Assembly: GCA_023053685.1 (NCBI GenBank)
Contig: JALIGW010000005.1
Coordinates: 34,300,980-34,364,979 of the forward strand
Source: Diadophis punctatus similis
Lineage: Eukaryota; Chordata; Lepidosauria; Squamata; Dipsadidae
Direction: 5' to 3'
DNA: 64,000 nucleotides
The stretch's first letter is position 1, and every line of letters starts with the position of its first letter. The translations under genes were made by a program, and so were the position numbers. The notes under the pieces are model-generated. The model had not been told where the DNA came from and ran no database searches. It worked only from the letters and a program-made list of their open reading frames with translations. Below are positions 43,046 to 55,753 of this stretch, piece after piece.

Positions 43046-45338
43046 CCATCTAATAACAGTATGAATTTCTCTATCCTATACTAGAAGCCCTAAATGTATT
43101 CTTATTCAAATGTGATGTAGCATTTTGTGGTGGAATGTAGTCTGGATTCTCAAGAGGAAGGGAGTGAATTTTAGAAGAATAAGAGGCAGCAAAGTTCAAA
43201 TAGTTTGGTTGGGAGGAAGAGGGCCAACCTGGTCTACTACTGAAGTTCAGCAATAAATGGTTCATTGTTCTGCTAACACAATGAGTTTTAATATCTTTTA
43301 ATGTGTTCAAATTTTGCAGGGCACAATGCTTTAGATTTTCAGGTGTTAATGACATATTTTACTGGAGTTTTAGCCATTTTTTTTGTCCTAGCCACATCTT
43401 ACATTTCTGAGTCTTGCTGCTATAATATTTCTTGAAAATAAAGTGTAGTCCTCAGCCTGAAAAAATTGAAAATATGACTATATTTAATTTATTTCTGTGT
43501 TTTAAAAATGTACATATAATATGTAGTTATACAGCTTGGTTGTAAACTAGTGTTCTTTCTTCTGCTACCACACAGGAGACCATAATCATTTTTACACTTA
43601 AGATACTCATTTGTATCTTGGGTCCTTTTCATATGCAAAGACTGGGCCACTCAAAGATCAGTTCCAGTCCCTTGTGTCCTGATGATAGTGTGAGATTCAG
43701 GAATCTGTAGTCGATTGATTGACAATTACCTTACCTTTTGTTCCAGAGGATATTTGTGAAGACAGTTCCCCCCCCCCATTTTTTCTAGAGCTATGGGGCA
43801 AGGCAAGCCATTTTCCATAATTCCCACCTCATATTTCTTCCAAGAATATATCCTCCTTCTTCATATAGCCATGTTGCTCTGGATCTTGCCATCTACTCAC
43901 CCACTTGAATCTTGTGTACCATAGCTGGTTGCTTGTTTTTATATTAACCATCTTTTTTGTCCTATGAAAAGCAAACACTGGTTAACGTGATAGGTGGGGA
44001 AATAGCAGGCTGCTGGTGGCAAATTTTAATTCATTGTCATTGGCCAGCTGAAAAAATATAACAAGATCCATGGGAAGATCCAGATATTGAAACTCTTGCT
44101 GACAAGGTTGAGTGGCTGCTTTTCTTTTTGTAACAATATTTTGGACCACCAAAGAGTCAAATTTATCCTCTGGCTGAGTCTTTTTGTAATGCTGTTTAAA
44201 TTTTTGAACCAAAGGCCTTTAAAACCAATTTGTTCATAGAGATTCACCACAATTCAAACTGAATTTTGTTACAGCCTTTGGCCAATTAACAAAGTACAAT
44301 GATTTCTACAATTGATTTATCATTCTTAAAATTAGTTTATTATAGAGTGGATACATCATTAATAACTGGGCCATTGTCTTAATACATGTTATTTGCACAG
44401 AACTATAATGGTTATTGGTTATTTTTAGTAGAATATTTTTGTTACGTAATGTAGAATTACAGTTCTAATTCTATAAAATGTAATTTCTAGGAATGAAATA
44501 AAATAACATTTTCTGAAACACTTAAGATAATACAGTAGTTGTGACTAAATTCTAAACCATTTCTTACATGGGTCTGAAACAGAAATCCCAGCACAGAACT
44601 GTGATTCGCTATAAGATTTCTAGATAAAAAGTTGAAATTTCCAGGCAAACCTTTGAAACAATCTACTCGTCCATGATAACTAAACATTTAACTAGTGTTC
44701 TTAAATATATCTTAATATAATAATTGCAAGTATGTATGTTAAACCTGTGTGTGTCAAGAGAAATTGAAAAAAAGTGAAGAGAGTGGTTACTGCTAGGGAT
44801 TGTAGTAGTATTATCAATAAATTCAAGTACCTTTTTTTTTACCAATTAAAGGCCTGGAAAATAATATGTAACCTGACTTCTTGACAGTGCAAGTAGATTG
44901 CAGACTTATTTCTATGTAAACTTAATGTTGATTGTACTATAAATCCTTTTCTAGTTATAGTGGTAGCTTTAGTTACTTTCAAAGTAACTCATTGGTTTTT
45001 CTGTTTTCTTCCTTAGCCGTACTAGAAAATTGCATTTTCCTTGTATCTTCAACACATATTTCACTAGGCGTTTAACTGAAAATGCTCTTACTGGACAATA
45101 TGAAAATATAATAAATTGGTTGATATGATTCATTGTTTTAAATCAACTAGTTCTTCAAAGAAAAATAATAAGTTGCAATGGACAAGATAAAGGTCAGTGT
45201 TTATAGAAAGAAAAAAAAATTGTGGAATTTGAAACTGCTGCTATTCCAGAATTACATTTGTACAAATTTTAGTGACTGGCTAGATGTATTTACTCAAAAG
45301 GAAGCACCACTCTATTCAATAGGATTCTTCTATTGCAA
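43046..45338. other. Unassigned AT-rich sequence
   Basis: No gene or recognisable repeat; several minus-strand open frames of 60-94 codons show no domain. Confidence 0.4.
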
Positions 45339-45450
<112 letters not shown>

Positions 45451-45605
45451 GAGTTGGAAGGGACCTTGGAGGTCTTCTAGTCCAACCCCCTGCTTAGGCA
45501 GGAAACCCTACGCTACTTCAGACAGATGGTTATCCAACATCTTCTTTAAAACCTCCAGTGTTGGAGCAGTCACAACTTCTGGAGGCAGTTACCACAAAAT
45601 GTTGG
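45451..45605 (-). mobile_element. CR1 LINE 3' end
   Basis: AGAGTTGGAAGGGACCTTGG, TCTAGTCCAACCCCCTGC and CAGTGTTGGAGCAGTCACAAC are the complement of the CR1 3' region, as at 30.3 kb. It is 5'-truncated after about 155 bp, with the microsatellite at its 3' end. Confidence 0.92.
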
Positions 45606-45754
45606 TAGAAAGAGAAGGACATGCTTTACAGAATGTTTAATGGCTGTATTTAAAAATATACTTAGCTATTTGAGTTAAGATTTAGCCAGTTGTATATACA
45701 TAACATCCTTGGCTTGGTTAGTTTTAACCTTAGGTAGGTACCCATCAGAATAAC

Positions 45755-45803
45755 AGAAAAGTTGGAAAGGACCTTGGAGGCCTTCTAGTACAATCCCCTG
45801 ACA
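45755..45803 (-). mobile_element. CR1 LINE 3' scrap
   Basis: AAAGTTGGAAAGGACCTTGG…CTTCTAGTACAATCCCCTG repeats the first about 50 bp of the preceding CR1 3' end. It is too short to carry anything else. Confidence 0.8.
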
Positions 45804-47200
45804 TCAAGTTGGCTTAGCTTATTCATTACAAAATGCAAACCCTCAAAATGGGCTAATTCAGTAAGCATATTGAATGTTTTGTGGAAACCCAGCCAATAGG
45901 TATGGTCCATGAATGCAGAACAGTTGATATAAATAAAGAAGGATATAGAAGACAACATCTATCTTTCTTGGGATTCTTCACATTTACTTTGGTTGCACAT
46001 TATCTTGTTTGTGTGTATTCTGCTCTTTATTAGATTTTTTACACAATGTCCAGCAAAACTGTAAAATTTCATATCATATATATTTAGGTGGCTTAAAGGG
46101 ATCCTGACCAATAAATGAAGAACATACCTGTAATTGTTAGTGGCTAGTGATTTATAGCCAACATGCTTTAAATACTAGCAGCTCTCAGGAATAGTTGAAC
46201 AATGTTATCACCTATATGTCTGTATTTAATAACTTCCAATATGTATTTGGTTAGTCACATGTGACAGATAATAGAGGATTCCATGGCTTAACACAATAAG
46301 GCTGTTCTCTGTTTTTTTTAATGGATTCAACAGTGTTGGGGATTTATTATAAGTAGACCAAAGTACACTATGAGCTGAAGCCTCTTGACTGGAAACATCC
46401 CCAATATTATGCTGTAAGATGGACCTGAAGCATGTAGTGCTTAGAAATAAACAATATGCTATCTGGGATTAAAGAAAAAAAAAAGATGAGTATCTGGAAA
46501 TTTTTGCTTAAATGTGTTCTTGATGGGGAAATGATAGAAATCTAATAGAAAAGAATGTTGGAAAAAATGAGCAAAAACTGTCCAGATCTAAAGATTTTTA
46601 TCATATCATTTATATAGAAGAAAACACATTCTTTTTATCTCATCCTGTAAGGATGAACAGTGGGCCACAGCTATGTCAGAGACGTGACTGTTATAGTGGG
46701 GAAATTACATAGATTAACAGGTCACAGTAAGCATTAGTCATCTGATATGACACTGAGCAAATAATCATGCTGGATATTTTTAGCCCATTGTTGACTGAGT
46801 ATAAACATCAGAAATTTTAAAGTGAAACAGTAAATTTTGTTCTGGGCAGAACAAAATTGATCCATCTCACCAAGCCTTCAAACCCAACATTTTTGTGTAT
46901 GTATGCAAATTCAAAAAACACTGTAAAAACATTTTGCAAAGTCCATGCTATAGTACTTGAAACGTGGACACTTTATCCTAATCTAATATGCCCTTTATAT
47001 TGCTTAGTAATAGTCTTTACATTATTATTTACAACATAATATTGTTCATAAGTTAGAAATGCCTTTAAATAAGCACCTGCACTCCCCCACCCCACCGACA
47101 AATCCCTCATAAACTTTGTAATAGTTCAGAGCATAAGGCCCAAGTTGGACAAAGCTACTTGAACCTTCTTCAGTGATTCTTGTTGTCTTGTGCTCAAGCT
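45804..47200. other. Unassigned AT-rich sequence
   Basis: No gene or recognisable repeat seen. Confidence 0.4.
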
Positions 47201-47205
47201 TGACT

Positions 47206-47345
<140 letters not shown>

Positions 47346-47606
47346 GATTTTGAATACATGAAAAGGATACAAATTTAAAAAGGGACATAAAACCATATTT
47401 ACGTGGTAAATCTGGGCACAACCATAAACATAAATAGGAGACCATGTCTCAGCCTACAATAGGAATGAGAATGATGAAGCATCCATACATTTATGCCCTA
47501 ACTGTCTCTTTGGAGTGCCTTCTGGTGGCCCTATTTAACAGATAGGAAAATCTTCCTGGGAAACAATGTGACTTTTTTGCAATGCATTTGAAGACAAAAA
47601 CCACTC
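47346..47606. other. Unassigned sequence between two LINE tails
   Basis: No clear feature; possibly diverged LINE 3'UTR. Confidence 0.3.
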
Positions 47607-48850
47607 ATTTATTTATTTGTTTTTATTTTATTATTTATTTATTTATTTAATTTGTTGTATATATGATTACAGAAAAAGTATAAACATGATTGTGAATACA
47701 TAAAATGTATAAACATGGTTATGAGTACATGAGATGGTTATGAATACATGGGGACATTAGGACAGTAGGCATGTTGGTGTGCTTATGCACACCATTTACA
47801 GACCACTTAGGAATGGGGAGAGGTCGATAGTAGACAGCCTAAAGTTAACGTTTTGGAGGTTTGGGGAAGAAACTACAGAGTCAGGTAATGTATTCCAGGC
47901 ATTGACCACTCTGTTGCTGAAGTGGTATTTTTTGCAATCAAGTTTGGAGCTGTTTATGTTATGTTTGTATCTATTGTGTGCTCGTGTATTGTTGTGGTTG
48001 AAGCTGAAGTCATTGACAGGTAGGACATTGTAGCAGATAATTTTATGTGCTACACTTAGGTCAGATCAAAGGTGGCATAGTTCTAAATTTCAAGTCTGGT
48101 GGCATAAGGTATTCTGTTGCGAACAGAGGAGTGGAGGACTCTTCTCGTGAAATATCTCTGAACATTCTCAATTGCATTAATGTCTGATATGTAGTGCGGG
48201 TTCCAGACAGATGAACTGTATTCGAGAATTGGTCTAGCAAATGTTTTATATGCTCTGGTTAAAAGTACAATATTAACAGAGAAGAAGCTACGCAAGATTA
48301 GGTAAACCACTCTTAATGCCTTTTTGGCAATGCTGTTGCAGTGGGCTCTGGCACTTAGATCATTAGAGATGAGTATGCCAAGGTCCTTAACTGAGTGAGG
48401 ATCGTCAACAAGGTCATGATAATCTAGCTTGTATTTTATGTTCTGATTATTTTTGCCAATGTGTAAGACTGAGCATTTGTTGATTGAGATTTGAAGTTGC
48501 CACTTGTTTGACCATTCTGATACATAGTCAAGGTCTTTTTGAAGGGTAGTAACATTGTCGGTGGTGTTAAATAATTTTACATCATCAGAGAAGAGGACGC
48601 AGTTGCTTTTAATATGATCGCAAAGGTCATTTATGTAAAGTATAAAGAGTGTTGGTCTAAAATGCTGCCTTGGGGGACACCGCTGTTAACAGGTACAGGG
48701 TTTGATAGAGCGCTTCCTATTTTGACCACTTGCTGCCTGTTTGACAGGAACGCAGTTATCCATTTATGCAGGGGTCCAGAAATGCCATAAGATTTTAGTT
48801 TTAGAAGTAATTTGTCATGTAGCACTGAATCAAAGCAGAAGTCTATGTAA
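47607..48850 (-). mobile_element. LINE family A (L2-like), longest copy A4
   Basis: A minus-strand LINE with an AAAT-rich tail at 47,607-47,655, 3'UTR, ORF end at about 47,815, and a coding region extending to about 48,850 where it is 5'-truncated within the RT. It includes the RT motif-B region, so it ties the shorter copies at 2.1, 20.3 and 21.4 kb to a bona fide non-LTR retrotransposon. Confidence 0.9.
47816..48848 (-). pseudogene. LINE family A reverse transcriptase, broken
   Basis: From right to left: DFCFDSVLHDKLLLKLKSYGI…LSNRQQVVKIGSALSNPVPVNSGVPQGSIL (48,631-48,848; the fold before and through motif B), then frameshifted remnants of the motif-C region. LTRAYKTFARPILEYSSSVWNPHY…NVQRYFTRRVL (48,083-48,310) and the family C-terminus follow. 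Several stops and at least two frame changes make it non-functional. The GVPQGS and RPILEYxSxVWxP motifs place it in the CR1/L2/Jockey group. Confidence 0.87.
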
Positions 48851-48934
48851 ATTGTGTTTATTGCTTTCTATATTTATATATACAAATACTTATATTTGTG
48901 TATATTTATATCTATTTATACCACTATTGGTTCA

Positions 48935-49640
48935 GAGCTTGGTACTTCTTGTGCAGTTTCTGATGGATTGCCGCGGGTGGCGTCTTATGAGGTCACCTGG
49001 AATGCATCTGGCCCTATGGACACTGAGATGGACAAGGTCCTCTTTAAGGATAACTCTGCCACTTAAGGGGTGGATTCCTGCCCTTCCTGGTTCATTCAAG
49101 CTTCCAGGGAAGAGACTGGGAGTTATAGGAATGAGGTTCTGAATTCTGAATGAATTTCCTAGCTCCAGCAATATTAGATAACTTCTGCCCCATTCCCAAC
49201 CTTCACTTTTTGGGGTAAGGTTCTGGATAAAATCATTGTGTACACCCATTGCAGAAGCCAGTCTACAAAACAAAAAAAACTTATCTAGATCTCTGTCAGG
49301 CTGATTTCAAGCTAGGGTATCTATCACAAATTGCCTTATCACCCTTATGGTTGACCTATGAAGAGACCTGGATGGAGTCAGCATAGCTCTTCTGGGTTAG
49401 ACCTCTAAGTGGTTTTCAATACAATTGACCATGGTATTCTTGTAAACCATCTGAAAAAGACTGGAGATAGAAAGCCCTAGTTTATAGTGATTCTGTTCCC
49501 TCAAAGATGGACAGTTCCAGTTGGCGTTAAGGAGAGATTGACTCTGGATTTTCCAGTATGAGACTTCTTCCCTGACTTATGTAACTTCTATATGAAGCCT
49601 TGGAACTTTGTAAATTTGGAAAACCTTTTTGTTGATAGTC
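48935..49640 (+). pseudogene. Diverged LINE reverse-transcriptase remnant
   Basis: On the plus strand, decayed RT motifs are in order: a DNFCPIPNLHFLGKVLDK-like block (about 49,170-49,230; compare NFRPISNLPFLSKVLE of squamate LINEs), then DLDGVSIALLGL…FNTIDHGILVNHLKK (about 49,367-49,460; RT motif A AFDTIDH). Multiple stops are present. A Jockey/L2-group LINE different from family A. Confidence 0.65.
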
Positions 49641-50935
49641 TATGCTGGCTTTTACTAACTGCCATGTTTTATTTCAATATGTTTACAAAATTGATCTCCT
49701 CATCATCTGCTCTAGAATCTTTCCAGGAGTCAACTCAGATGCAATAACCTTTTTTTAGGTGAGTACAGACAAGAATTACTAATACAATAAAAATAGGAGT
49801 AGTTTACAACATGTTTTACATGAGCAAGTTCCAAATAAACACCTACTAGTTAAGTGGATTTCAGTAAAATGAATGGACAACTTGTGTCTCTAGCAGCACA
49901 TACTGTATGTCTCTTGATTCAATTTATGTGCTTCATGGCCTAATTTAAAACTCTTTTGAAAGTAATAAATTTAAACTGCAGCATGAGCAATCTGCCCTCT
50001 CTAGCAGCCTGCTGCATGAGGAGGAGGAAAGTGATAGAAAACAATACCAGAGAGGGAAACAGAACGATGTGATAGGAAAAAACCTAAAACCCAAAAAACA
50101 TTCCCAATTCAAAAGAGAGACTTAGCATCTCTCTTACTTTTGAATTTTGCAAGATCCATACCTTGCTTCAAGCCAATTCCCCAATTGGCAATTGTATCAA
50201 TCATTTCTAGGAGATTATATTAAGACTTAGATAATACTGGGGTGGGATGAACACCTAAGACACTATTAGCTCTTTTGGGAAATTGAAAGAGGGCATAAAC
50301 ATGGTAAAATCGTTTCATAAATAGACTGTGGTTGGGAAAGAAAAATGGGAAATACAACTGAGCGGTTTCAGGAACCTAACTTGTGGCTTTTTGAAAATGT
50401 TCTTCTGAACACCTGTTTAAAGATATTTTAAAAATATAACTGAAAATAAAATGCTAAAAATGCACTATATGGTAAATTCTGTGGAAAACAGTGTGATTTA
50501 TCTCTGCCAGGTAAGAATTATTGCTGTACGCAATACCTGATGCTATAGTAATAATGTGAATATTACAAACATATAGGCAAGATAATAGTCTCATGATCTA
50601 GTCTCCAAAGAGACTGGCAACTCCCCAACTCCAATCACAGTTTCTTTTCCTGTGAACTCCTTAGACCACTTCAACTTTTTCTTCTGTAGGGTTAATATAC
50701 ATACACACATACATGCATGCATGCATACTGTGTATATATATATACACACACACATAAACCAGGAAATTCCATTGGCAACAATTCAGAGGCTGTATTTGAT
50801 GCCGAGGAAAAGGAAGATCTAAATACATGTCTCTCTGAATGAGTTGAATTCCATGCATGGATCATTGTGATGATTCATAGTATCCTCATCCTTCTTTCAT
50901 GCTGCCTAATTCAGTCCTGTTTGTGTGTGTGTTTG
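49641..50935. other. Unassigned AT-rich sequence
   Basis: Short ATGC/ATAC alternations at about 50,700-50,755; nothing else recognised. Confidence 0.4.
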
Positions 50936-50938
50936 TGT

Positions 50939-51102
50939 CAGTGGTGGGTTTCTACTGGTTCGCCTCAGTTTGGGCAAACCGGTAGCAGTGGCGGTGGGAG
51001 GCTCCGGACGTCATCACGGACGTTCTGCGCATGTGCAGAAGCATCGCGTGTGAGCGCTCCCTTTTCCAAACCGGTAGCAAAGATAAGTAAAACCCACCAC
51101 GT
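50939..51102. mobile_element. Short hAT-type MITE (CAGTGGTGGGTT family)
   Basis: Begins CAGTGGTGGGTTTCTAC and ends AAAACCCACCACG, with flanks GTTTGTGT / GTATGTGT (in GT-rich DNA, so weak). Two AAACCGGTAGCA blocks lie inside. CTGCGCATGTGCAG at 51,025-51,038 is an NRF1-like palindrome near the centre. Related ends occur at 53,047, 54,309 and 61,003. Confidence 0.75.
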
Positions 51103-52168
51103 GTATGTGTGTGTGTGTGCGTGCGCACGCGCGCTTGTATGTTATTGGAAATTTTAGAGAAAATATAAAAACAGCAAAGGAACAGAAACAAAAGAGATAA
51201 AAGGGTGCGATCTAAATGAATAAATTCTTGATCCTGTCTATCTTAACTCAGATAGACATTGATACTTATTGATCCTGCCTATATACAAAAATATGTGTAC
51301 CTAGGTTAATCTTGGAAGCAGAGGGACAAAATGGAAGAATGTGGTGAATTCCATAGTTCTGGTTTCAAAACATGTCTTTTCTCAAGAAATAATACTTTCT
51401 TGATATCTAATCTGCACATTTTAAAGCATCCATACTGCTAATATGAGTCATCTAACAGATTTGCTATTATGACTACTGTAGAAAGGAGCAAGTCTGGAAG
51501 TTGTCATAGGTGAGGAATAGAGTTACCTTGGCAAAAATAAATGTTAAATAGTGGGTAAAAAGTACTAATTATCTAAACATGAGAGTTACTTACGGTAATT
51601 TCGGTCTAGAGTTTTAAAATAAGATCTACAAATTTCATCTCACCTTTACACTTGGAATGAATAGCACTGAATGGGTGTTGTATTATATGCCTGTGTGGGA
51701 GAGAAACAGCTCAGTGTCATAAAATTCAGGCTTTTCAGAATCTATTTTCAGGCCTGCTTTTCTTCAACAAATTCATTTTTAACCCTCTGTGTATCATAGC
51801 TGAATTTCATTTCTTCATCAACAGCTGGTAATAAGGCCAGGCTTATGAAAAGTCACCATTTAGTCATGTTTCACATTTTGAGATTCTAGCATACTGTATA
51901 CTGTATATACAGCTATGCAGTTTAATAGTTGTATTTGCCATTTGTATAGGTAATGATTGGAGAATTCCATCAATGGGACTTTCCCATTAGAAGCAGTTTT
52001 CCCCAATTCCTCCTTTGGCTTGCATATGCTTCTGGTTTTGTGGAACAGCATGTGAAGTAGCCAGGAAACAGGATGCAGAAGAGAAAATCAACAAAAACCA
52101 ACTGTTCACCTCTTTCTCCAGAGAAAGAAATGCTGGTAGACTTTTTCATGAATAGATGGGAGAGGTAG

Positions 52169-52249
52169 ACATATAAAGTGCTTGACCATTCTGAATTACA
52201 GTGGGAACAAAACCCATTGTAATTCAGAATGGACAAGCACTTTATATGT
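52169..52249. repeat. 81-nt near-perfect hairpin
   Basis: Arms of 37 bases (52,169-52,205 and 52,213-52,249) with two differences, around a 7-base AACAAAA loop. One difference is A opposed to A; the other would be a G-U pair if the plus strand is transcribed. The left arm includes AAAGTGC (52,175-52,181). The size fits a microRNA precursor, but such high complementarity also fits a tiny MITE. No target duplication is evident. Confidence 0.85.
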
Positions 52250-52611
52250 TATCATTCAGCTCACACAACACACACAGGACTATTATATTAATGTTATAAA
52301 CTTAAAATGGAGTAGGAAGAAAATATATATAGTGTGAATAGTAGATCAATGATTGATTTGTTCAATCAATCAATGATTGATTGAAAACTGAATGGATAAC
52401 AAAGATTTCTGTCATTTATAAGACATTCTTAGCTTTGCTACAATATTGGATGAAGTAATTATTTCAGAACTTTTATTTGGGAGAATTTATACAATTCTGC
52501 TGTTTCAGTTATGACCATGTGCTATTATCTGTATGATAATACCAACTGGCTATTTTGGTACTGCCTAGATTGCATCTAACCAATTGCATTATTGGAAAAA
52601 TAATTCTAAAA

Positions 52612-52648
52612 AAAATGTGATATTACCCTTACAGTAATATCACATTTT
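52612..52648. repeat. 37-nt perfect hairpin
   Basis: AAAATGTGATATTAC and its complement flank a 7-base CCTTACA loop. No flanking duplication is apparent. Confidence 0.85.
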
Positions 52649-53046
52649 ACTGAATGTATTGTATGCATTGCCCAGTAATACTCCTACTCAGTTATTCAGA
52701 AATGGTTATTTAGGAGAACAACAGGCAGAGCTAAGCAAGTAATCAGCCTGGAGTCATTACATTTCCACAAACATTCTAAATCCAACCTTTTTTGAATTTT
52801 CTTTGACCCTTATGTACTACCAATTTAACACTGAACATTAGTTGACTAATTTTTTGTTTAGATTTGAACAATAAATCTTGATTGCAGCTTAATGTTCTAA
52901 GTGCCAGGCAGATTAGCTTTCTAAATAAAGGGAAGAATTTATCTTTTGAGTCTAATAGGACAGAGGCATCATTTCTTTATATTCCTTCAACAAGTCCCCA
53001 CCCTGCTTCATCACTTTTATTTCAACACTATATTTATTGTATATAA

Positions 53047-53554
53047 CAGGGGTGGGTTCCTACCGGTGCGGTCCACTCTATAGCACCGGTAGCAGCCCGC
53101 TGGTGATGTCACAGTACCGGTACGGTCGGTTGCCAGTGCCTAGGTGCCGCCATTTTTTTTAAAAAAATTATTATTTTGTTTTTATTTTCTTCTGTGCATG
53201 CCCAGAAGCCGAGCTTCCGGCACTGCGCATGCGCTGCCTTCCTACCCCACAGTGAGTCCAAGCAGGGGAGGATGGCTGAGGGAGCGCGTGAGACACTGAA
53301 AGAACAGGCGGCAGGAGCCTAGGATCATCGAATGGGGAGAAGCATTCAGGCCGGACGGAGCCTCCTAGAAGAACCGCTGCCGTGGTCTTGCTGCTCCCAC
53401 TGCGGGGGGCTGCGTTGCGGGTGGGCAATGCCCCCCGCTTCTCCATCCGCTGCCAAGCTCCCAAGGCCCACCCGGTCACATGGCTGGCAAGCCACACCCA
53501 CAAAATAAGCCACGCCCACAGAGTGGTAGTAAAAAAATTAGGAACTTGCCCCTG
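53047..53554. mobile_element. Non-autonomous hAT element (CAGGGGTGGGTTCC family)
   Basis: Begins CAGGGGTGGGTTCCTACCGG and ends AGGAACTTGCCCCTG, with a perfect 8-bp duplication GTATATAA (53,039-53,046; 53,555-53,562). CTGCGCATGCGC at 53,223-53,234 matches the NRF1 consensus. A right subterminal CCACACCCACAAAATAAGCCACGCCCAC block is typical of this squamate family. No transposase. Confidence 0.96.
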
Positions 53555-53562
53555 GTATATAA

Positions 53563-54300
53563 GCAAACAGATTGGCTTGCTTTTATACAATCAACTACCT
53601 TGACACATTATACCAGAAAATCATGTCTTTCATTGGTTACCTTCCTAGATTTTCTTACTTCTAAAATCTATAAAAAAGGAATGGCAGTACTAACAGTATT
53701 AAGAATCCTAAGTATGAAAGCAACCTTAGTTATATGAGTCAGAAAGTTTTGTCCTAGAAATTTGACCGCATGAGATTGGCTGTTGTATTTGGTTGCTGTA
53801 GTTTGGGGCAAACTTGACAAGAATTTCTTGCTAATATTTTTTCAAATAAAAGCTGTATTCACACAAGGTATTACTGTGAACTATAGCTTGCTGTATGGCA
53901 CAAACTATGTCAAGATAAAAATGTATTAAATCCAAACAAAATAAGTGATAAGTGTCCCTTCAATGATTGAATGAGTTAAGTCTTCCTGTAGTTTTTTTTT
54001 AGGAAACAGTTGAGACATTTCTCATAAATGATCTCACTTGTAAAGAAACCACACAGTCATACAGTAATCATACAAAAACTATCACATGAAATAAAATGCC
54101 TGTTCTGCTATCCCATATTCAAAAATAGTTATGCTACTATAACTTTATTATAGATTTCAATTATGAATCTTTGCAGGTTGACAATTGAGCTCCTCAGCAA
54201 GGAACATAGTTATTCTTCTCCTGTAATTTCACATCCCTTAAAAAACTGTTTAATTTGGAAATTATTTTGTAATTATAGTTTGGACTCTAATGTCTCTCAG
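53563..54300. other. Unassigned AT-rich sequence
   Basis: No gene or recognisable repeat seen. Confidence 0.4.
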
Positions 54301-54308
54301 GAGTGTAC

Positions 54309-55745
54309 CAGTGGTGGGATTTAATTTTTTCTACTACCGGTTCTGTGGGTGTGGCTTGGTGGGCATGGCTTGGTGGGGCAGCACCTTGCTGTGAGTAACA
54401 TTGAGTTGGCCATGCCCACTCAATCACATGACCCCCACCAAGCCACTCCCACTGAACCTGGTAGTAAATTTTTTTGAACTTACAGCTATTGCAGACTTTT
54501 TCTACCTATTATTTTCTGCCCAGGGTCTGAGGTGGCTAAACTCAGAATCTGTCAAAGGCCTCCTACTGCATGCCGACTGCTCTCCCTTCACCACATGTTG
54601 CCCCATTTCCCCTCCTTCAGAGGCCCCAGCCCTTACTCAATCTCCCCGCTTCCTCCCCCAGGGAAGACCGCCTCTTTCTTCATCCCATGACCTTACCTTC
54701 CTCCCATGGCTGGCTGCCAGGGAAGGTAAGCCAGGGCTGAGCTGTCACTGCTGGGCTCCCCGCCAGCCCACATTTGTTTGCCCCCCTTGTCATGAGAAGC
54801 TGAAAAAGAGGTGGTGGCTGCAGGCTTCTTGCGCCAATAACTACTGGGCTCCGCTTCTCAAATGCGCTGAAAAAGAGCTTCAGTCCTGTGACTGTCGCCA
54901 CCATCGCTGCCCTGTTCTATGGTGCGCATGCGTGGATGGCACAAAGAACAGGGCGGCGGTGGCAGCGTCCACGGGACTAAAGCTCTTTTTCAGCACATTC
55001 AAGAAGCGGAGGCCGGTAGTTATTGGCGCAAGAAGTCTGCAGCCGCCGCCTCTTTTTCAGCTGGCAGGGAGCCCAGTGGCGACGGCTCAGCCCTGGCTTG
55101 CCTTCCCTGGCAGTCAGCTATGGGAAGAAGGTAAGGTCATGGTGGAGGAAGTGGGGAGATTGAGTAAGGGCTGGGGCCTCTGAAGGAGGGGAAATGTGGC
55201 AATACGTGGTGAAGGGAGAGCAGGTGGCATGCAGGAGGAGGCCCTGGGAAGGCCGGAGCCAGGAAATGGCGCATTCCCTGACCCGACCAAGGTGGGCGGC
55301 AAGTGAGGTGGCGGCTCTGGGGCAAGGCTGGAACTGGGGAATGGCATGTTCCCTGACCTGGCCGAGGTGGGCGGTGAGTGGGTGGAGCCTCCAGGGCCTC
55401 AGGGAATGGCACATCCCTGAGCAGCGGCCCCCAACCCAAGGCAAAGGGTGAGTGGGTGGCAAGCTTACCTTTGGTGAGCTGAGCAGAGCGGGTGAGGCGC
55501 AGAGGTGACTGGCAAGGCGATTAGCTGGGCCATGTGGCGAAGGCAACATATATAGGGATGGGCGGTGTGAGCGTCGGGTGGGTGGGTGGGGTGAGCGTTG
55601 AGCAGGCGGGTGGGGCGAGTGAGCATCGAGCAGGTGGGTGGGGCAGGGGCCACCCAGAGGTGGTATTTAATGGTTTGGCGAACCAGTTAAAATTGCCACT
55701 ACCGATTTGCCCGATCTGGTCCAAACCGGCTGAATACCACCTCTG
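54309..55745. mobile_element. Non-autonomous hAT element with a giant internal palindrome
   Basis: Begins CAGTGGTGGGATTTAAT and ends GAATACCACCTCTG, with a perfect 8-bp duplication GAGTGTAC (54,301-54,308; 55,746-55,753). The left subterminal region has GTGGGTGTGGCTTGGTGGGC repeats and the right has GGTGGGTGGGGC repeats. The interior is dominated by an inverted repeat. The open frames of up to 260 codons are palindrome artefacts without a recognisable domain, and no transposase is present. Confidence 0.95.
54557..55248. repeat. Inverted repeat, arms over 300 bp, centred on GTGCGCATGCGTGG
   Basis: The left arm (about 54,557-54,917) carries GGCCTCCTACTGCATGCC, AGGCCCCAGCCCTTACTC and GACCTTACCTTC. 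The right arm (about 54,946-55,248) carries the complements GAAGGTAAGGTC, GAGTAAGGGCTGGGGCCT and GGCATGCAGGAGGAGGCC. The arms meet at CCCTGTTCT…AGAACAGGG around TGCGCATGCG (54,923-54,932). Confidence 0.9.
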
Positions 55746-55753
55746 GAGTGTAC

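Larger units (their letters stand above)
51111..53038. other. Unassigned AT-rich sequence with two perfect-type hairpins
   Basis: No gene seen. Two short inverted repeats, at 52,169-52,249 and 52,612-52,648, are listed separately. Confidence 0.4.

Noticed and set aside
54401..55183. 260-codon open frame in the 54-kb hAT as a transposase
   Set aside because: It crosses the centre of the palindrome, repeats itself in inverted translation, and has no hAT dimerisation or catalytic motifs.
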